Assembly (NCBI GenBank): GCA_024233305.1
Contig: JACKPV010000028.1
Location: 186,001 to 250,000, forward strand
Source of the DNA: Verrucomicrobiales bacterium
GTDB lineage: Bacteria; Verrucomicrobiota; Verrucomicrobiia; Limisphaerales; J093
Reading direction: 5' to 3'
Length of the DNA: 64,000 nt
Shown here: in pieces, positions 9,250 to 18,419 of the stretch
Numbering within the stretch: the first letter of the stretch is position 1
How the letters are laid out: every line of letters starts with the position of its first letter
The notes under the pieces: generated by a model
The model's database searches: none
What the model was told of the DNA's origin: nothing
Seen by the model: only the letters and a program-made list of their open reading frames with translations
Program-made: the position numbers and the translations under genes

Positions 9250-10278
9250 TCAGCGATACCCCTCCTCGGCCAGCTTCATCACCGCCTCGACGTTCGCCGC
9301 CGTCACCGGGGCCACTCCCGTGTTGATGTCGGTGGGCGCCAGTTGATAGCGCTTCAGGAGATACAACTGCACGACCGTCTGGAACCCCTGCAAATAAGGC
9401 TGCTGATCGATGGTGAACTGCATCGACCCGTTACGGATCGCGTTCGTCACGTCCGGCACCAGGTCAAAGGCGCCGCCCAGAACCTTGCCCTTCAACTGAT
9501 CCCGCTCGATCACCTGCGCAATGGCCGAGCCGGTGATGTCGTCGACCCCGAAGAACCCGCGCGTTTCGGGATGCCCCTGGTAATAACTCGAGATCAACGA
9601 ACCCGCCTTCACCATGTCGGTCGTCGTCGCGAGCACGTGCGTCGTAAAGCCGCCGGCTTCGGTAAGGGCGTCCTTGACCCCGCGCAACCGGTCCTCGAGG
9701 TTGAACGCCCCAGCGGTGTGGGCGCACAACAACACGTGCCCGCCGTCCGGCAGGAGCTTCGCGATCTCGCGCCCCATCGAACGACCCGCCTCGTAATTGC
9801 CCTGCCCGATGTAGGCCAACCGCCCGCTCGCCGGCGCATCCGCATTCAACGCCACAACCGGGATTCCCTTGCCCTGCGCCTCCTCCACGACATCGTTGAA
9901 CGCATCGGGATTCGGCAGCGTAGCGCCGATGCCATCCACACCCGCGGCAATGGCGCCCTTGATGAACTCGACCTGCCGGGCGACATCGAAATCCGGCGGC
10001 CCGGTGAACACCGCGTCCACCCCGAGCAACCGCGCCGCATCCTCGACCCCGCGCCGCACCGGCACAAAGAACGGCACGGCCGTCGCGTGCGAAACGACGG
10101 TGAAGCGCAGCTTTGGCGCAGCGGAACCCGCGTTCTCAGGATCGCCGCCACCCCCGGACTTCGCGCTCTCGCGCGGCGAACAGGCGGTGAGCGCGCCGAC
10201 CAGCAAGCCACCGGCAAGAACCAAGGCGCCGGACCGCGCGGCACGCCCGAACGATGGGGACCGAAATGAACTCAGCAT
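9250..10278 (-). CDS. sugar-binding lipoprotein of the ABC importer (RbsB type)
   Basis: Substrate-binding protein of 342 residues in the periplasmic-binding type I fold (Peripla_BP_4 family). The N-terminus is a lipoprotein signal with a lipobox LTAC, followed by a Gly/Ser/Asp linker, so the mature protein should be lipid-anchored. Typical features are the alternating LRFTVVSHAT start of the mature fold, the ...FIKGAIAAGVDGIGATLPNP core and the GFFGVDDITGSA hinge region. It is the first gene of the three-gene importer operon, transcribed divergently from the sulfatase with about 200 bp between them, a likely place for the promoters of both. Confidence 0.9.
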   Translation of the reverse strand: MLSSFRSPSFGRAARSGALVLAGGLLVGALTACSPRESAKSGGGGDPENAGSAAPKLRFTVVSHATAVPFFVPVRRGVEDAARLLGVDAVFTGPPDFDVARQVEFIKGAIAAGVDGIGATLPNPDAFNDVVEEAQGKGIPVVALNADAPASGRLAYIGQGNYEAGRSMGREIAKLLPDGGHVLLCAHTAGAFNLEDRLRGVKDALTEAGGFTTHVLATTTDMVKAGSLISSYYQGHPETRGFFGVDDITGSAIAQVIERDQLKGKVLGGAFDLVPDVTNAIRNGSMQFTIDQQPYLQGFQTVVQLYLLKRYQLAPTDINTGVAPVTAANVEAVMKLAEEGYR

Positions 10279-10481
10279 AGGTTGTCTCGCATGTCTGTGA
10301 CGCCCGCCATTTTACCGAAAACCGCCGGGAAGCCAGTTAGAAAACACGATCCAACAAACCAGGTGCTCGCCCCGGAATCCACCTCCCGCCGCGGGCGGGA
10401 GCAGCGCTGCGCTCGGACAGACAGGAACGGGAAAGGACTTGGAGGGCGGGCCCTGCGCCGGCAGAATCAGCTTCATCAGCC

Positions 10482-11891
10482 ATGAAAAGAAACGCGTCCA
10501 CCTCAGTCAAATTGGCCCGAGCCTGCCTTGCTGCCTTCCTGCTCCTGTTTCCGACTGCGCGTCCGGCAGCGGCCCAAACCTCGCCGCCGAACATCGTCTT
10601 CATCCTCGCCGATGACCTGGGTTACGGGGATCTCGGGTGCTACGGGCAGGCGCGGATCCGGACGCCGCATCTGGATCGGATGGCGGCGGAGGGGTTGCGG
10701 TTCACGCAGGCTTACGCGGGGTCGACCGTTTGCGCCCCTTCGCGTTGTGTGCTGATGACCGGGCGGCATACGGGTCATGCCCGTATCCGGGGCAATGCCC
10801 GGTTGCCGCTGTTGCCCGAGGACATCACGGTCGCCGAGGTGCTGCAGGCGCGGGGCTACCGGACCGCGTTGATCGGCAAATGGGGGTTGGGCGAGCCCGA
10901 CACGACCGGGTTGCCGACCCGCCAGGGGTTCGACGAGTTCTTCGGCTACTTGAACCAGCATCACGCGCACAATTACTACCCGACCTATCTCTGGCGGAAC
11001 GAAGCCCGCTTCGCCGTCCGCAACGTCGTGCCAAACGAGGACGCGCAGGGCGGCGGCAAGGCGAGCGTCCGGCGGGAATACAGCCACGACCTGATCGCCG
11101 CCGAGGCCCTGCGCTTCGTGCGCTCGAACCGCGACCACCCCTTCTTCCTCTACCTCGCCCTCACCCTGCCCCACGCCAACAACGAGGCGGGCCGCGAAGG
11201 CATGGAAGTCCCGGAACTCGGCGATTACGCGGACCGCGACTGGCCGGAACCGCAGAAGGGCCACGCCGCCATGATCGGCCGGCTCGACCGCGATGTGGGC
11301 CGCCTGTTCAACCTGCTCAAAGAACTCGGGCTGGACGAACGGACCATCGTGTTCTTCACCTCGGACAACGGCCCGCACCGCGAGGGCGGCAACGATCCCG
11401 ATTTCAACGACTCGAACGGCCCGTTGCGCGGCATCAAGCGTGACCTCTACGAAGGCGGCATCCGCGTGCCCTTCATCGTCCGCTGGCCCGGGAGGGTGGC
11501 GCCGGGTGCCGTCAGTGAGCAGGTGACCGATTTCGCCGACTTCCTCCCGACCGCCGCCGCCCTCGCCGCCGGGGACGCGCCGGACGGGATCGACGGGGTC
11601 AGTATCCTGCCGAGCCTGACCGGCAGCGGGGCCCAGGCCCAACGGCCGCATTTCTTCTGGGAATTCTACGAACGTCAGGGGGCGCGCGCCGTCCGGCAGG
11701 ACCGCTGGAAGGCCGTGCGTCAACCGTGGCATGCCGCGGTCCAGCTGTTCGACCTCAAGGCCGATCCCGGCGAGACGAAAGACCTCGCCGCCGAAAACCC
11801 GGGCCTGACCGCGCGCCTGGCGGCGATCATGGAAACCGCGCACGAACCCGATCCCAACTGGAAGGAACCGGCGTCCCCGCTGAGGAATTGA
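10482..11891 (+). CDS. Cys-type sulfatase (arylsulfatase family), exported
   Basis: Protein of 469 residues that would hydrolyse sulfate esters, probably on a sulfated glycan. A signal peptide ends near PAAAQ (about residue 31). The metal site NIVFILADDLGYGD is immediately downstream. The core motif VCAPSR places the modified cysteine at residue 84, in the C-x-P-S-R context that formylglycine-generating enzyme (FGE) converts to formylglycine. SDNGPHREGG supplies further metal ligands. The enzyme needs a maturase; the only FGE-like protein in this window (55.2 kb) lacks one catalytic cysteine. It lies beside the sugar importer and near the GH78 enzyme, which together look like glycan-use functions. 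Confidence 0.93.
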   Translation: MKRNASTSVKLARACLAAFLLLFPTARPAAAQTSPPNIVFILADDLGYGDLGCYGQARIRTPHLDRMAAEGLRFTQAYAGSTVCAPSRCVLMTGRHTGHARIRGNARLPLLPEDITVAEVLQARGYRTALIGKWGLGEPDTTGLPTRQGFDEFFGYLNQHHAHNYYPTYLWRNEARFAVRNVVPNEDAQGGGKASVRREYSHDLIAAEALRFVRSNRDHPFFLYLALTLPHANNEAGREGMEVPELGDYADRDWPEPQKGHAAMIGRLDRDVGRLFNLLKELGLDERTIVFFTSDNGPHREGGNDPDFNDSNGPLRGIKRDLYEGGIRVPFIVRWPGRVAPGAVSEQVTDFADFLPTAAALAAGDAPDGIDGVSILPSLTGSGAQAQRPHFFWEFYERQGARAVRQDRWKAVRQPWHAAVQLFDLKADPGETKDLAAENPGLTARLAAIMETAHEPDPNWKEPASPLRN

Positions 11892-11972
11892 GCCGGAACC
11901 AGGCTTTCCCACCACGAATACCCACGACGTAACACGAATACTGGGAAGTCATAGGGATATGCTGCGAGGTTT

Positions 11973-12034
11973 CCCCTCACCCGCCCTCCGGGCACCCTCT
12001 CCCCATCGGATGCGGAAAGGGACGGGGTGAGGGG
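11973..12034. repeat. imperfect palindrome with 10-bp perfect ends
   Basis: CCCCTCACCC (11973-11982) pairs with GGGTGAGGGG (12025-12034), enclosing a GC-rich loop with CTCTCCCCATCGG. This is a common look for intergenic repeats and may also act as a bidirectional transcript end after the sulfatase. No T-tract follows. Confidence 0.6.
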
Positions 12035-12204
12035 CCCGCGAAGACGAGGGGAGCCACAACGGCGGAATCCGCGGAGTCCATCGGCGCACGACAAGTAGCG
12101 CCAGGATCGGATGGTGCCCGGAAAGGCTCATGATTCGGGCGCCTTCGTGGTGAACTCGACTGCCTGGCTACGGGAGTGCGGGCAGCGGCGGCATGCGCTG
12201 CTTT

Positions 12205-12322
12205 GTGAGCTTCGGGACGCTTCGGATGTTCGGAGGCCGGTCCGGCCGCGAAAGCGCCGTCGCCGCTTCGCCCCCGTCTTTGCTGCGCTTCGCCGCGGCG
12301 GGCTGCCGGCGCAGTCCCCCTC
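12205..12322. repeat. partial copy of the 175-bp dispersed repeat, split by IS
   Basis: GCTTCGGGACGCTTCGG, then GTCCGGCCGCGAAAGCGCC and GCTGCCGGCGCAGTCC match the units at 6236-6575. The match breaks where the ISAs1 element starts at 12323, so the element appears to have inserted into this repeat. Confidence 0.65.
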
Positions 12323-14491
12323 CAGGGCGGTTGTCAAGGAGTCGTGGAAGAGGTTTGAAGGGAGAGATTTGGTTCGATTTCTCTGGGCACCCCCTCCTCC
12401 CCCTGCTTCACTCCGGGCATGTCGGTCCATCTTTCCAACGTGGTGAGCGAGGGACTGCCTCCGGAACCCGAGTTGCTCCAAGGGGTCCGGGTGCGTCTCA
12501 TCGAGGAATCCGAACGCCCCCGGTTCGACGACCTTCTCCGCCGCAGGCACTACCTCAAGAACGCCACCGCCGTGGGCCAGGCCCTGCGCTATGTGGCCGA
12601 GTTTCAGGGGCAGTGGCTGGCGTTGATGGTCTTCTGTTCGCCCGCCTTCCACCTCAAGCCCCGCGAGCGCTGGCTGCATTGGTCGGCCCGCGAGGTGGCG
12701 GCCCGGCGCCATCTGCTGGCCCAAAACCAGCGCTTCCTGGTCCTGGCCGCCCCGGGGCGCTGGCCCAATCTGGCCTCGCGCGTGTTGAAGCTCAGCTGTG
12801 AACGTCTGGCCCAGGACTGGCAGCAGCACTTCGGCCATCCCGTGCTCGCGGTCGAGACCTTCGTCGATCCGCAACGCTTCCGGGGCACCTGCTACAAAGC
12901 CGCCGGCTGGCAACGGCTCGGCTCCACCCGGGGCTGCCAGCGCGACTGGCAGGACTTCTACACCGACACCACCCATCCCAAGCAACTCTGGGTCCGGGCG
13001 CTGGGGCCCGCGGCCTTGAAGCACCTGCGCGCGGCCCAACTCCCGCCGCATCTGGCCGCCCATGAACGGCCCCTGCCGCCGGCCTGTCCGGTGGCCACGG
13101 GCCAGTTGTTTTCGTTGTGGCAGTGTTTCGCCGAGCAGATGCATGAACCCCGCCGGCCCAAGGGCCTCCGGCATCCGCTGGCCACGGTGCTGAGTTTGAT
13201 CGCCCTGGCGGTGGCGGCTGGTTCCGACGGGCCGCACGCGATTGCCGAGTTCGCCGCCAGCCTCAATCATGGTCAGCGCTGGCAGTTGCGTTGCCGCCCG
13301 CGCCCGGGGGCTCCCCGGCAATGCGACGTGCCCAGCGAGCGCACCTTCCGCCGCTTGCTCAAAAAGATTGATGTCGAGCAACTCAAGGGCGTGCTGGTCG
13401 GCTGGATGGCCCGCGAGGATCCCCGCCGGGCAGAGGTCCTCCACCTGGACGGCAAGGTGGTCAAGAATGCCGCGCCGGCCCCGGCGGTGGCCACGGCCCC
13501 GGAACCGCCCGAGGAGATCCCGGCAGAATTGCAGAAGCCCAAAGCCGACAAAGCCCTGACACTGGTCAACTTCGTCACCGACCAGCAGCGACTGGTGGAC
13601 CAAGTGGCTGTGCCAGCCAACACCAACGAGGAGGCGGCGGTCGCGGCGCACTGGTCCTCGATGGACCTGGCCGGGGTGTGTGTCACGACCGATGCCGCCC
13701 ACACCACCAAGGCCAACGCGCGGCAACTCACCCAAGGCAACGGGGCCGATTACCTCCTGATACTCAAGGGCAATCAACCCGGGGCCTTCGCCAAAGCCCA
13801 ATCGCTCCTCGGGGGCGCTTTTCCCCCCTCAGGCCCGCACCATCGAAAGGGCACGGGCGGGTTGAAGACCGGGCGCTGTGGTGCGTGGCGGTCACGCCCC
13901 AGACCCTGGGACTGGCCGGCGCGGCCCAGGTGTTGCGCGTGGACCGCAAGGTCGATCATGTCCGCGGCGGGCAAGTGGTCAAACACACCGAGGAGACCGT
14001 CTACGCGGCGACCAGTTTCTGGACCGACGAGGCCGGGCCGGCCCCCCTGCTGGCCCTGGTGCGCAGTCACTGGAAGATCGAGAACGGCCAGCATCATCGG
14101 CGGGATCGCACCCAGGACGAGGATCGGTGTCCGGTGGCGGAGACCAACACGGCGCGGGTGCTGTCCCTGTTTCGCTCCCTGACCATCTTCCTGCACGAAC
14201 AGCAGCGCTACAAACGCGGAGGCAAGAAATCGTTGCCGGACTACGAGTTGCACATCTGTCGCCATCCTGGTGGCCTGATCCGTCGATTCATGTCGCCACC
14301 GGCGTAGCCGACCCACCTGTAATGCCCCCCCACCCCGTGGCGCTGCCGCGGGGAGGGATCGGTGTGTCCGCCGGAGCCGCAAGCAGGCCCAAATGCGGGC
14401 TTTCATCGCCTCCATGCCCCGCTCGGACCCGTCGCCAACCGCCCTCCGCCCCCCCGTTCAACCCCCTCCAGCTACTTTGTCACTCGCCCTG
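12323..14491 (+). mobile_element. ISAs1-family element with DUF4338-transposase fusion
   Basis: Left end CAGGGCGGTTGTCAAGG (12323) and right end, read inward, CAGGGCGAGTGACAAAG (ending at 14491) form imperfect terminal inverted repeats starting CAG, as is usual for ISAs1. Flanks TCCCCCTC and GTCCCCTC may be a worn target duplication. About 180 bp of non-coding tail follow the transposase. It lies about 120 bp upstream of atpB. A second, gutted copy is at 41910-42747. Confidence 0.85.
12419..14307 (+). pseudogene. ISAs1 transposase with N-terminal DUF4338 (DruA-like) domain, frameshifted
   Basis: The first frame encodes a DUF4338-like domain (about residues 1-225), the ISAs1 N-terminal region and the first part of the DDE domain with HLDGKVV and TTDAAHT. 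The remainder, including HWKIENGQHH and the C-terminus, continues in another frame to a stop at 14307. Two single-base extras explain this: one in the C6 run at 13823-13828, after which the reading is QARTIE, and one in the AAA at 13846-13848, after which it is GHGRVEDRALW. Either the gene is dead or both are homopolymer errors. DUF4338 fused to ISAs1 transposases is a known arrangement; the same domain occurs in DruA of the Druantia defence system, but nothing else of Druantia is here. Confidence 0.85.
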
Positions 14492-14612
14492 GTCCCCTCG
14501 GTAAAAACCCAAAAAAGCCTTGAGCGGTTTTCGGGCTTTGGGCAGGTTTGGGTTTTCCGCCTGCCGGGCGTCCGGCCGGGCAGCTTCGAGTACTGGATTG
14601 CGGTTGGCCTGA

Positions 14613-15527
14613 ATGCGATACGCGCGACTGATTTTGACCTGGCTGACGTGCCTTGGTGGCACGGCAGTGGCGTTGGCAGCGGAGGCGGAAGCCGGACATG
14701 GCGGCGGCCACGAAGGCCTGCCCGAGGCCGCTCCGGTGCTTTTCCACATCCTTGGCCTGCCGGTCTCGAATTCCATGGTGGTCACCTGGGCGGTGGCCAT
14801 CGTGCTGATCGCATCCGCCCAGGCCGCCACCCGGAATGTCCGCCTGGTTCCCGTGGGATTGCAGAACTTCTGGGAATGGGTGGTCGAATCGCTCTACGCA
14901 TTTCTCGAAGGCATCGTGGGCGCCGACTTGGTCAAGAAGACCTTCTGGTTCTTCGCCACGATCTTCATCTTCATCATGTCGGCCAACTACTTCGGCCTGC
15001 TGCCGGGAGTCGGCTCGATTGGCTGGGGGCATCCCGACGCCGGGGGCCATCTGCATCACATCAGCCAGCCCATCTTCCGCGGCGCCAACGCCGATCTGAA
15101 CATGACGATGTCCATGGCGGTCATCTTCTTCGTCTGCTGGACCGTCTGGGCGTTGCAGGCCAACGGCGTGGGCGGGTTCCTCAACCACATTTTCGGCGCC
15201 AAGGGCGAAAGCGCCGGGTTCATGAAGGTCCTGATGATCGCCATCTTCATCTTCGCCGGCCTGCTCGAGGTGGTCTCCATCCTGTTCCGCCCGGTCTCGC
15301 TGAGCTTCCGTCTCTACGGAAACATCTTCGCGGGCGAGAACATGCTCGAAACGATGGCCACCATGAGTCCGTGGCTGGGCTGGCTGTTCGCCCTGCCCTT
15401 TTACTTTCTCGAACTCATGGTCGGCTTCGTGCAGGCCCTGGTGTTCACGCTGCTCACCGCGGTGTTTGTGCTGACCATCTGCCAGCATGACGAGGAACAC
15501 GCCGGCGCGGCGGCCGGCGGACACTGA
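14613..15527 (+). CDS. atpB: F0F1 ATP synthase subunit a
   Basis: Membrane subunit of 304 residues forming the proton half-channels. It has a hydrophobic N-terminus that may be cleaved and then five or six membrane helices. The family-defining segment LSFRLYGNIFAGE carries the essential arginine, and the last helices read ELMVGFVQALVFTLLTAVF. A His-rich loop near residue 25 (GHGGGHEG) and one near 145 are species-specific. It is the first gene of the atp operon in view; no atpI precedes it, because the upstream DNA is the ISAs1 element. The operon promoter must lie in the 120 bp after the IS or inside it. Confidence 0.96.
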   Translation: MRYARLILTWLTCLGGTAVALAAEAEAGHGGGHEGLPEAAPVLFHILGLPVSNSMVVTWAVAIVLIASAQAATRNVRLVPVGLQNFWEWVVESLYAFLEGIVGADLVKKTFWFFATIFIFIMSANYFGLLPGVGSIGWGHPDAGGHLHHISQPIFRGANADLNMTMSMAVIFFVCWTVWALQANGVGGFLNHIFGAKGESAGFMKVLMIAIFIFAGLLEVVSILFRPVSLSFRLYGNIFAGENMLETMATMSPWLGWLFALPFYFLELMVGFVQALVFTLLTAVFVLTICQHDEEHAGAAAGGH

Positions 15528-15622
15528 CCGAACCAACAACCCGACAATTTCGGCGGCTTGACCGTGGCCAGACTGCGGGAGCCGTCGTGAAGAACCAGAG
15601 ACAACAGCAAGAAAGGAACGAC

Positions 15623-15835
15623 ATGCTGTCAATGCTCGCCGTCATGAGCGGCAACATACACATCGCCGCGGCCTGTTTGGGCGCGGCCATCGGCGTGGGT
15701 ATCATCGGTATGAAGGCCTCCGAGGCCGTCGGCCGGAATCCGGGTGCTTCCACCAAGATCCTGGTCCAGGCGCTGCTCAGCACCGCCTTTGCCGAAGGTA
15801 TCGTCTTCTTCGCCATCTTCCTGGCGGGGCAATAA
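15623..15835 (+). CDS. atpE: F0F1 ATP synthase subunit c
   Basis: Rotor-ring proteolipid of 70 residues with two membrane helices joined by the polar loop VGRNPGAS. The ion-carrying carboxylate is Glu58 in STAFAEGIVFF. The residues around it do not look like the sodium-type pattern, so proton coupling is likely. The start at 15623 is chosen because AAAGGA lies 5 bp upstream; a longer in-frame extension to 15587 is polar and unlike the family. Confidence 0.95.
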   Translation: MLSMLAVMSGNIHIAAACLGAAIGVGIIGMKASEAVGRNPGASTKILVQALLSTAFAEGIVFFAIFLAGQ

Positions 15836-15893
15836 CGCTTGCCGGAGCGGGACCGCATCGCCGGTTCCGCTCCGGAGAATTTTCTCAGTCCGT

Positions 15894-16451
15894 ATGATGC
15901 AACCGATGTTCCTCCTGGCCGCCGCGGAAGGCGGCGGGCTCGCCGGAATGGCCGGCGAAGTGGCCACCAAGTTCGGCCTCAACTGGCCGCTCTTCATCTC
16001 GCAGACCATCAGCTTCTGCGTCGTCGCCTTTCTCCTGCACCGCTTCGCCTACCAACCCATCCTGCGCGTGCTCGAAGACCGCCGGAACCGCATCGAGGAG
16101 GGGCTCAAGAACGCCGAGGCCATCAAGACCGAACTCGCGCGCACCGAGCAGGCCCGGCAGGAGGTCCTCGACCAGGCCAACGAGCAGGCCACCAAGCTGA
16201 TCGCCGAAGCGCGCGAAGCCGCCTCCCGGTTGCTCGAACAGGAAACCCAGAAGGCCATCGCCAGCGCCGGCGACATCATCCAGCGGGCCCGCGAGGCCAG
16301 TGAGGCCGAACTCGGACGCATGAAGGCCGAGCTCCGCCAGGAAGTCGGCCGGCTGGTGGTCGAAACCACCGCCCGGGTCACCGGCAAGATCCTGACCGTC
16401 GACGATCAACAGCGGTTGATCGAGGAAACCAACCGCGAACTCGCCGCCTAG
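15894..16451 (+). CDS. atpF: F0F1 ATP synthase subunit b
   Basis: Peripheral-stalk subunit of 185 residues. One N-terminal membrane helix (FISQTISFCVVAFLLHRFAY) leads into a long charged coiled coil rich in Glu, Ala and Arg that should dimerise and contact the delta subunit. The start ATGATG at 15894 is the best fit, with GGAG 16 bp upstream; ATG at 15906 is possible. It sits 58 bp after atpE and 13 bp before atpH. Confidence 0.93.
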   Translation: MMQPMFLLAAAEGGGLAGMAGEVATKFGLNWPLFISQTISFCVVAFLLHRFAYQPILRVLEDRRNRIEEGLKNAEAIKTELARTEQARQEVLDQANEQATKLIAEAREAASRLLEQETQKAIASAGDIIQRAREASEAELGRMKAELRQEVGRLVVETTARVTGKILTVDDQQRLIEETNRELAA

Positions 16452-16464
16452 TGCGGCCCGCGCG

Positions 16465-16857
16465 ATGAAGATCAGCAAAAAGGCCCGCAGCGACGCCAAA
16501 CGCCTGTTCCTCGCCTGCCAGGCGGAGGGCCGGCTGGTGTCAGACCGCGTCCGGGAGGCCGTCCGGCGACTCGTCGAGGAGAAACCGCGCGGTTATCTCC
16601 CCGTGCTGGTCCAGTTCGAACGGCTGATCCGGCTCGAGGTCGCCCGCCGATCCGCGCTCGTCGAAACCGCCGTCCCCCTCGCGGACAACCTTCGCCAACA
16701 AGTCGCCGCCAGCCTCGAACGCCTCTACGGCCCCGGCCTGGAATTGACCTTCGCCCAGGAACCCGCCCTCATCGGCGGCATGCGCGTTCAGGTCGGCAGC
16801 GACGTCTTCGACGGCAGCATCCAGTCGCGCCTGAACCATCTGAAAGAGAGCTTTTGA
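16465..16857 (+). CDS. atpH: F0F1 ATP synthase subunit delta, short form
   Basis: Peripheral-stalk subunit joining F1 to subunit b. It is identified by its place between atpF and atpA and by the C-terminal pattern LIGGMRVQVGSDVFDGSIQSRLNHLKESF (in part), typical of delta/OSCP. At 130 residues it is clearly shorter than the usual 175-180, with the N-terminal helical domain reduced. The reading frame has no frameshift I can see. Either this lineage has a compact delta or the start lies further upstream in a frame not open here. Confidence 0.85.
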   Translation: MKISKKARSDAKRLFLACQAEGRLVSDRVREAVRRLVEEKPRGYLPVLVQFERLIRLEVARRSALVETAVPLADNLRQQVAASLERLYGPGLELTFAQEPALIGGMRVQVGSDVFDGSIQSRLNHLKESF

Positions 16858-16874
16858 CCGAGAAGTGAAGTGCT

Positions 16875-18407
16875 ATGAGCAACCTGTTACAGGACATTGA
16901 AGCGCAAATCGCCGGCGCCAAGACCGGCGTCTCCCGCCAGAACGTCGGCATCGTCCGGGAAGTCGGCGACGGCGTGGCCAAAATCGAGGGGCTGGCCGAT
17001 GCCATGCTCAACGAAATGCTCGACTTCGGCGACGGCGTCACCGGGCTGGCTCTCAACCTTGAGGAAACCGAGGTCGGCGCCGTCATCCTCGGCGACTACC
17101 TCAAGGTCAAGGAAGGCCAGGAGGTCCGGACCACCGGGCGGCTGCTCGAAGTCCCCGTCGGCAAGGCGCTCCTCGGCCGGGTCGTCAACACCCTCGGGGA
17201 ACCGCTGGACGGCAAGGGCCCCATCGAAACCGACAGCTTCTATCCGGTCGAGAAAATCGCCCCGGGCATCATCCGCCGCCAATCGGTCAGCCAACCGGTG
17301 CAAACCGGTATCATGGCCGTGGACGCCATGATCCCGATCGGACGGGGACAACGCGAGCTGATCATCGGCGACCGCGCGACCGGCAAGACCACCATCGGGA
17401 TCGACACGATCATCAACAACGCCCGCCTCAACCGGGCCGCGGAAGAAGCTGGCGACACCGCGCACCGGCCGCTCTACTCGATCTACGTGGCCGTGGGCCA
17501 GAAGCAGTCGAACGTGGCACAGGTGATCGACGTGCTCGAAAAGCACGGCGCCATGCCCTACACCATCATCGTCAGCGCCGCCGCCTCGGACGCCGCCGTG
17601 AACCAGTACCTCGCGCCCTTCGCCGGTTGCGCCATGGGCGAGTGGTTCATGGACAACGGCATGGACGCCCTGATCGTCTTCGATGACCTGTCGAAACAGG
17701 CCGTCGCCTATCGCCAGGTATCGCTCGTGCTCAAACGCCCCTCCGGTCGCGAGGCCTATCCCGGCGATGTCTTCTACCTCCACAGCCGTCTGCTCGAGCG
17801 CGCCGCGCGCGTCAACGAAAAGTACGGCGGCGGCTCGCTCACCGCGCTGCCGATCATCGAGACCCAGGCGGGCGACGTCTCCGCCTACATCCCGACCAAC
17901 GTCATCTCGATCACCGACGGTCAGATCTTCCTCGAAACCGACCTCTTCTACCAGGGCGTCCGCCCGGCGATCTCGGTCGGTATCTCGGTCTCCCGCGTCG
18001 GTTCCGCCGCACAGGTCAAGGCCATGAAGCAGGTGGCCGGTCGGGTGAAGCTCGATCTGGCGCAGTTCCGCGAACTGGCGGCCTTCGCCCAGTTCGGCTC
18101 GGACCTCGACGCCCGGACCCAGGCCCAACTCGAGCGGGGCAAACGCATCGTCGAGGTTTTCAAGCAACCGCAATACAACCCCATTCCGGTCGAAATCCAG
18201 GTGGTGGTACTCTGGGCGGTGCAGAACGGCTACATGGACACGGTGCCCGCCGATCGGATCCAGGATTTCCAGGACCGGCTCACGGACTTCCTCACCACCC
18301 GCAAGCAGGATCTGCTGCAGCAGATCGGGAAGGAGAAGGCCCTGAGCGACGAACTCACCGGCCGCGTCAAGACGCTGGTCGAGGAGTTCAAGGCCACCTA
18401 CAAATAG
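16875..18407 (+). CDS. atpA: F0F1 ATP synthase subunit alpha
   Basis: Non-catalytic nucleotide-binding F1 subunit of 510 residues, full length. P-loop GDRATGKTT lies near residue 170, and the alpha signature PAISVGISVSRVGSAAQ contains the arginine finger region. GAMPYTIIVSAAASD and SLTALPIIETQAGD are also typical. It starts 17 bp after atpH and ends 12 bp before atpG. Its catalytic partner beta is not encoded in this window. Confidence 0.98.
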   Translation: MSNLLQDIEAQIAGAKTGVSRQNVGIVREVGDGVAKIEGLADAMLNEMLDFGDGVTGLALNLEETEVGAVILGDYLKVKEGQEVRTTGRLLEVPVGKALLGRVVNTLGEPLDGKGPIETDSFYPVEKIAPGIIRRQSVSQPVQTGIMAVDAMIPIGRGQRELIIGDRATGKTTIGIDTIINNARLNRAAEEAGDTAHRPLYSIYVAVGQKQSNVAQVIDVLEKHGAMPYTIIVSAAASDAAVNQYLAPFAGCAMGEWFMDNGMDALIVFDDLSKQAVAYRQVSLVLKRPSGREAYPGDVFYLHSRLLERAARVNEKYGGGSLTALPIIETQAGDVSAYIPTNVISITDGQIFLETDLFYQGVRPAISVGISVSRVGSAAQVKAMKQVAGRVKLDLAQFRELAAFAQFGSDLDARTQAQLERGKRIVEVFKQPQYNPIPVEIQVVVLWAVQNGYMDTVPADRIQDFQDRLTDFLTTRKQDLLQQIGKEKALSDELTGRVKTLVEEFKATYK

Positions 18408-18419
18408 GCGGGTTTTCCC

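Noticed and set aside
12419..14182. Druantia defence system
   Set aside because: Only the DUF4338 domain is shared, and it is fused to a transposase between IS ends; no other Druantia gene is present.
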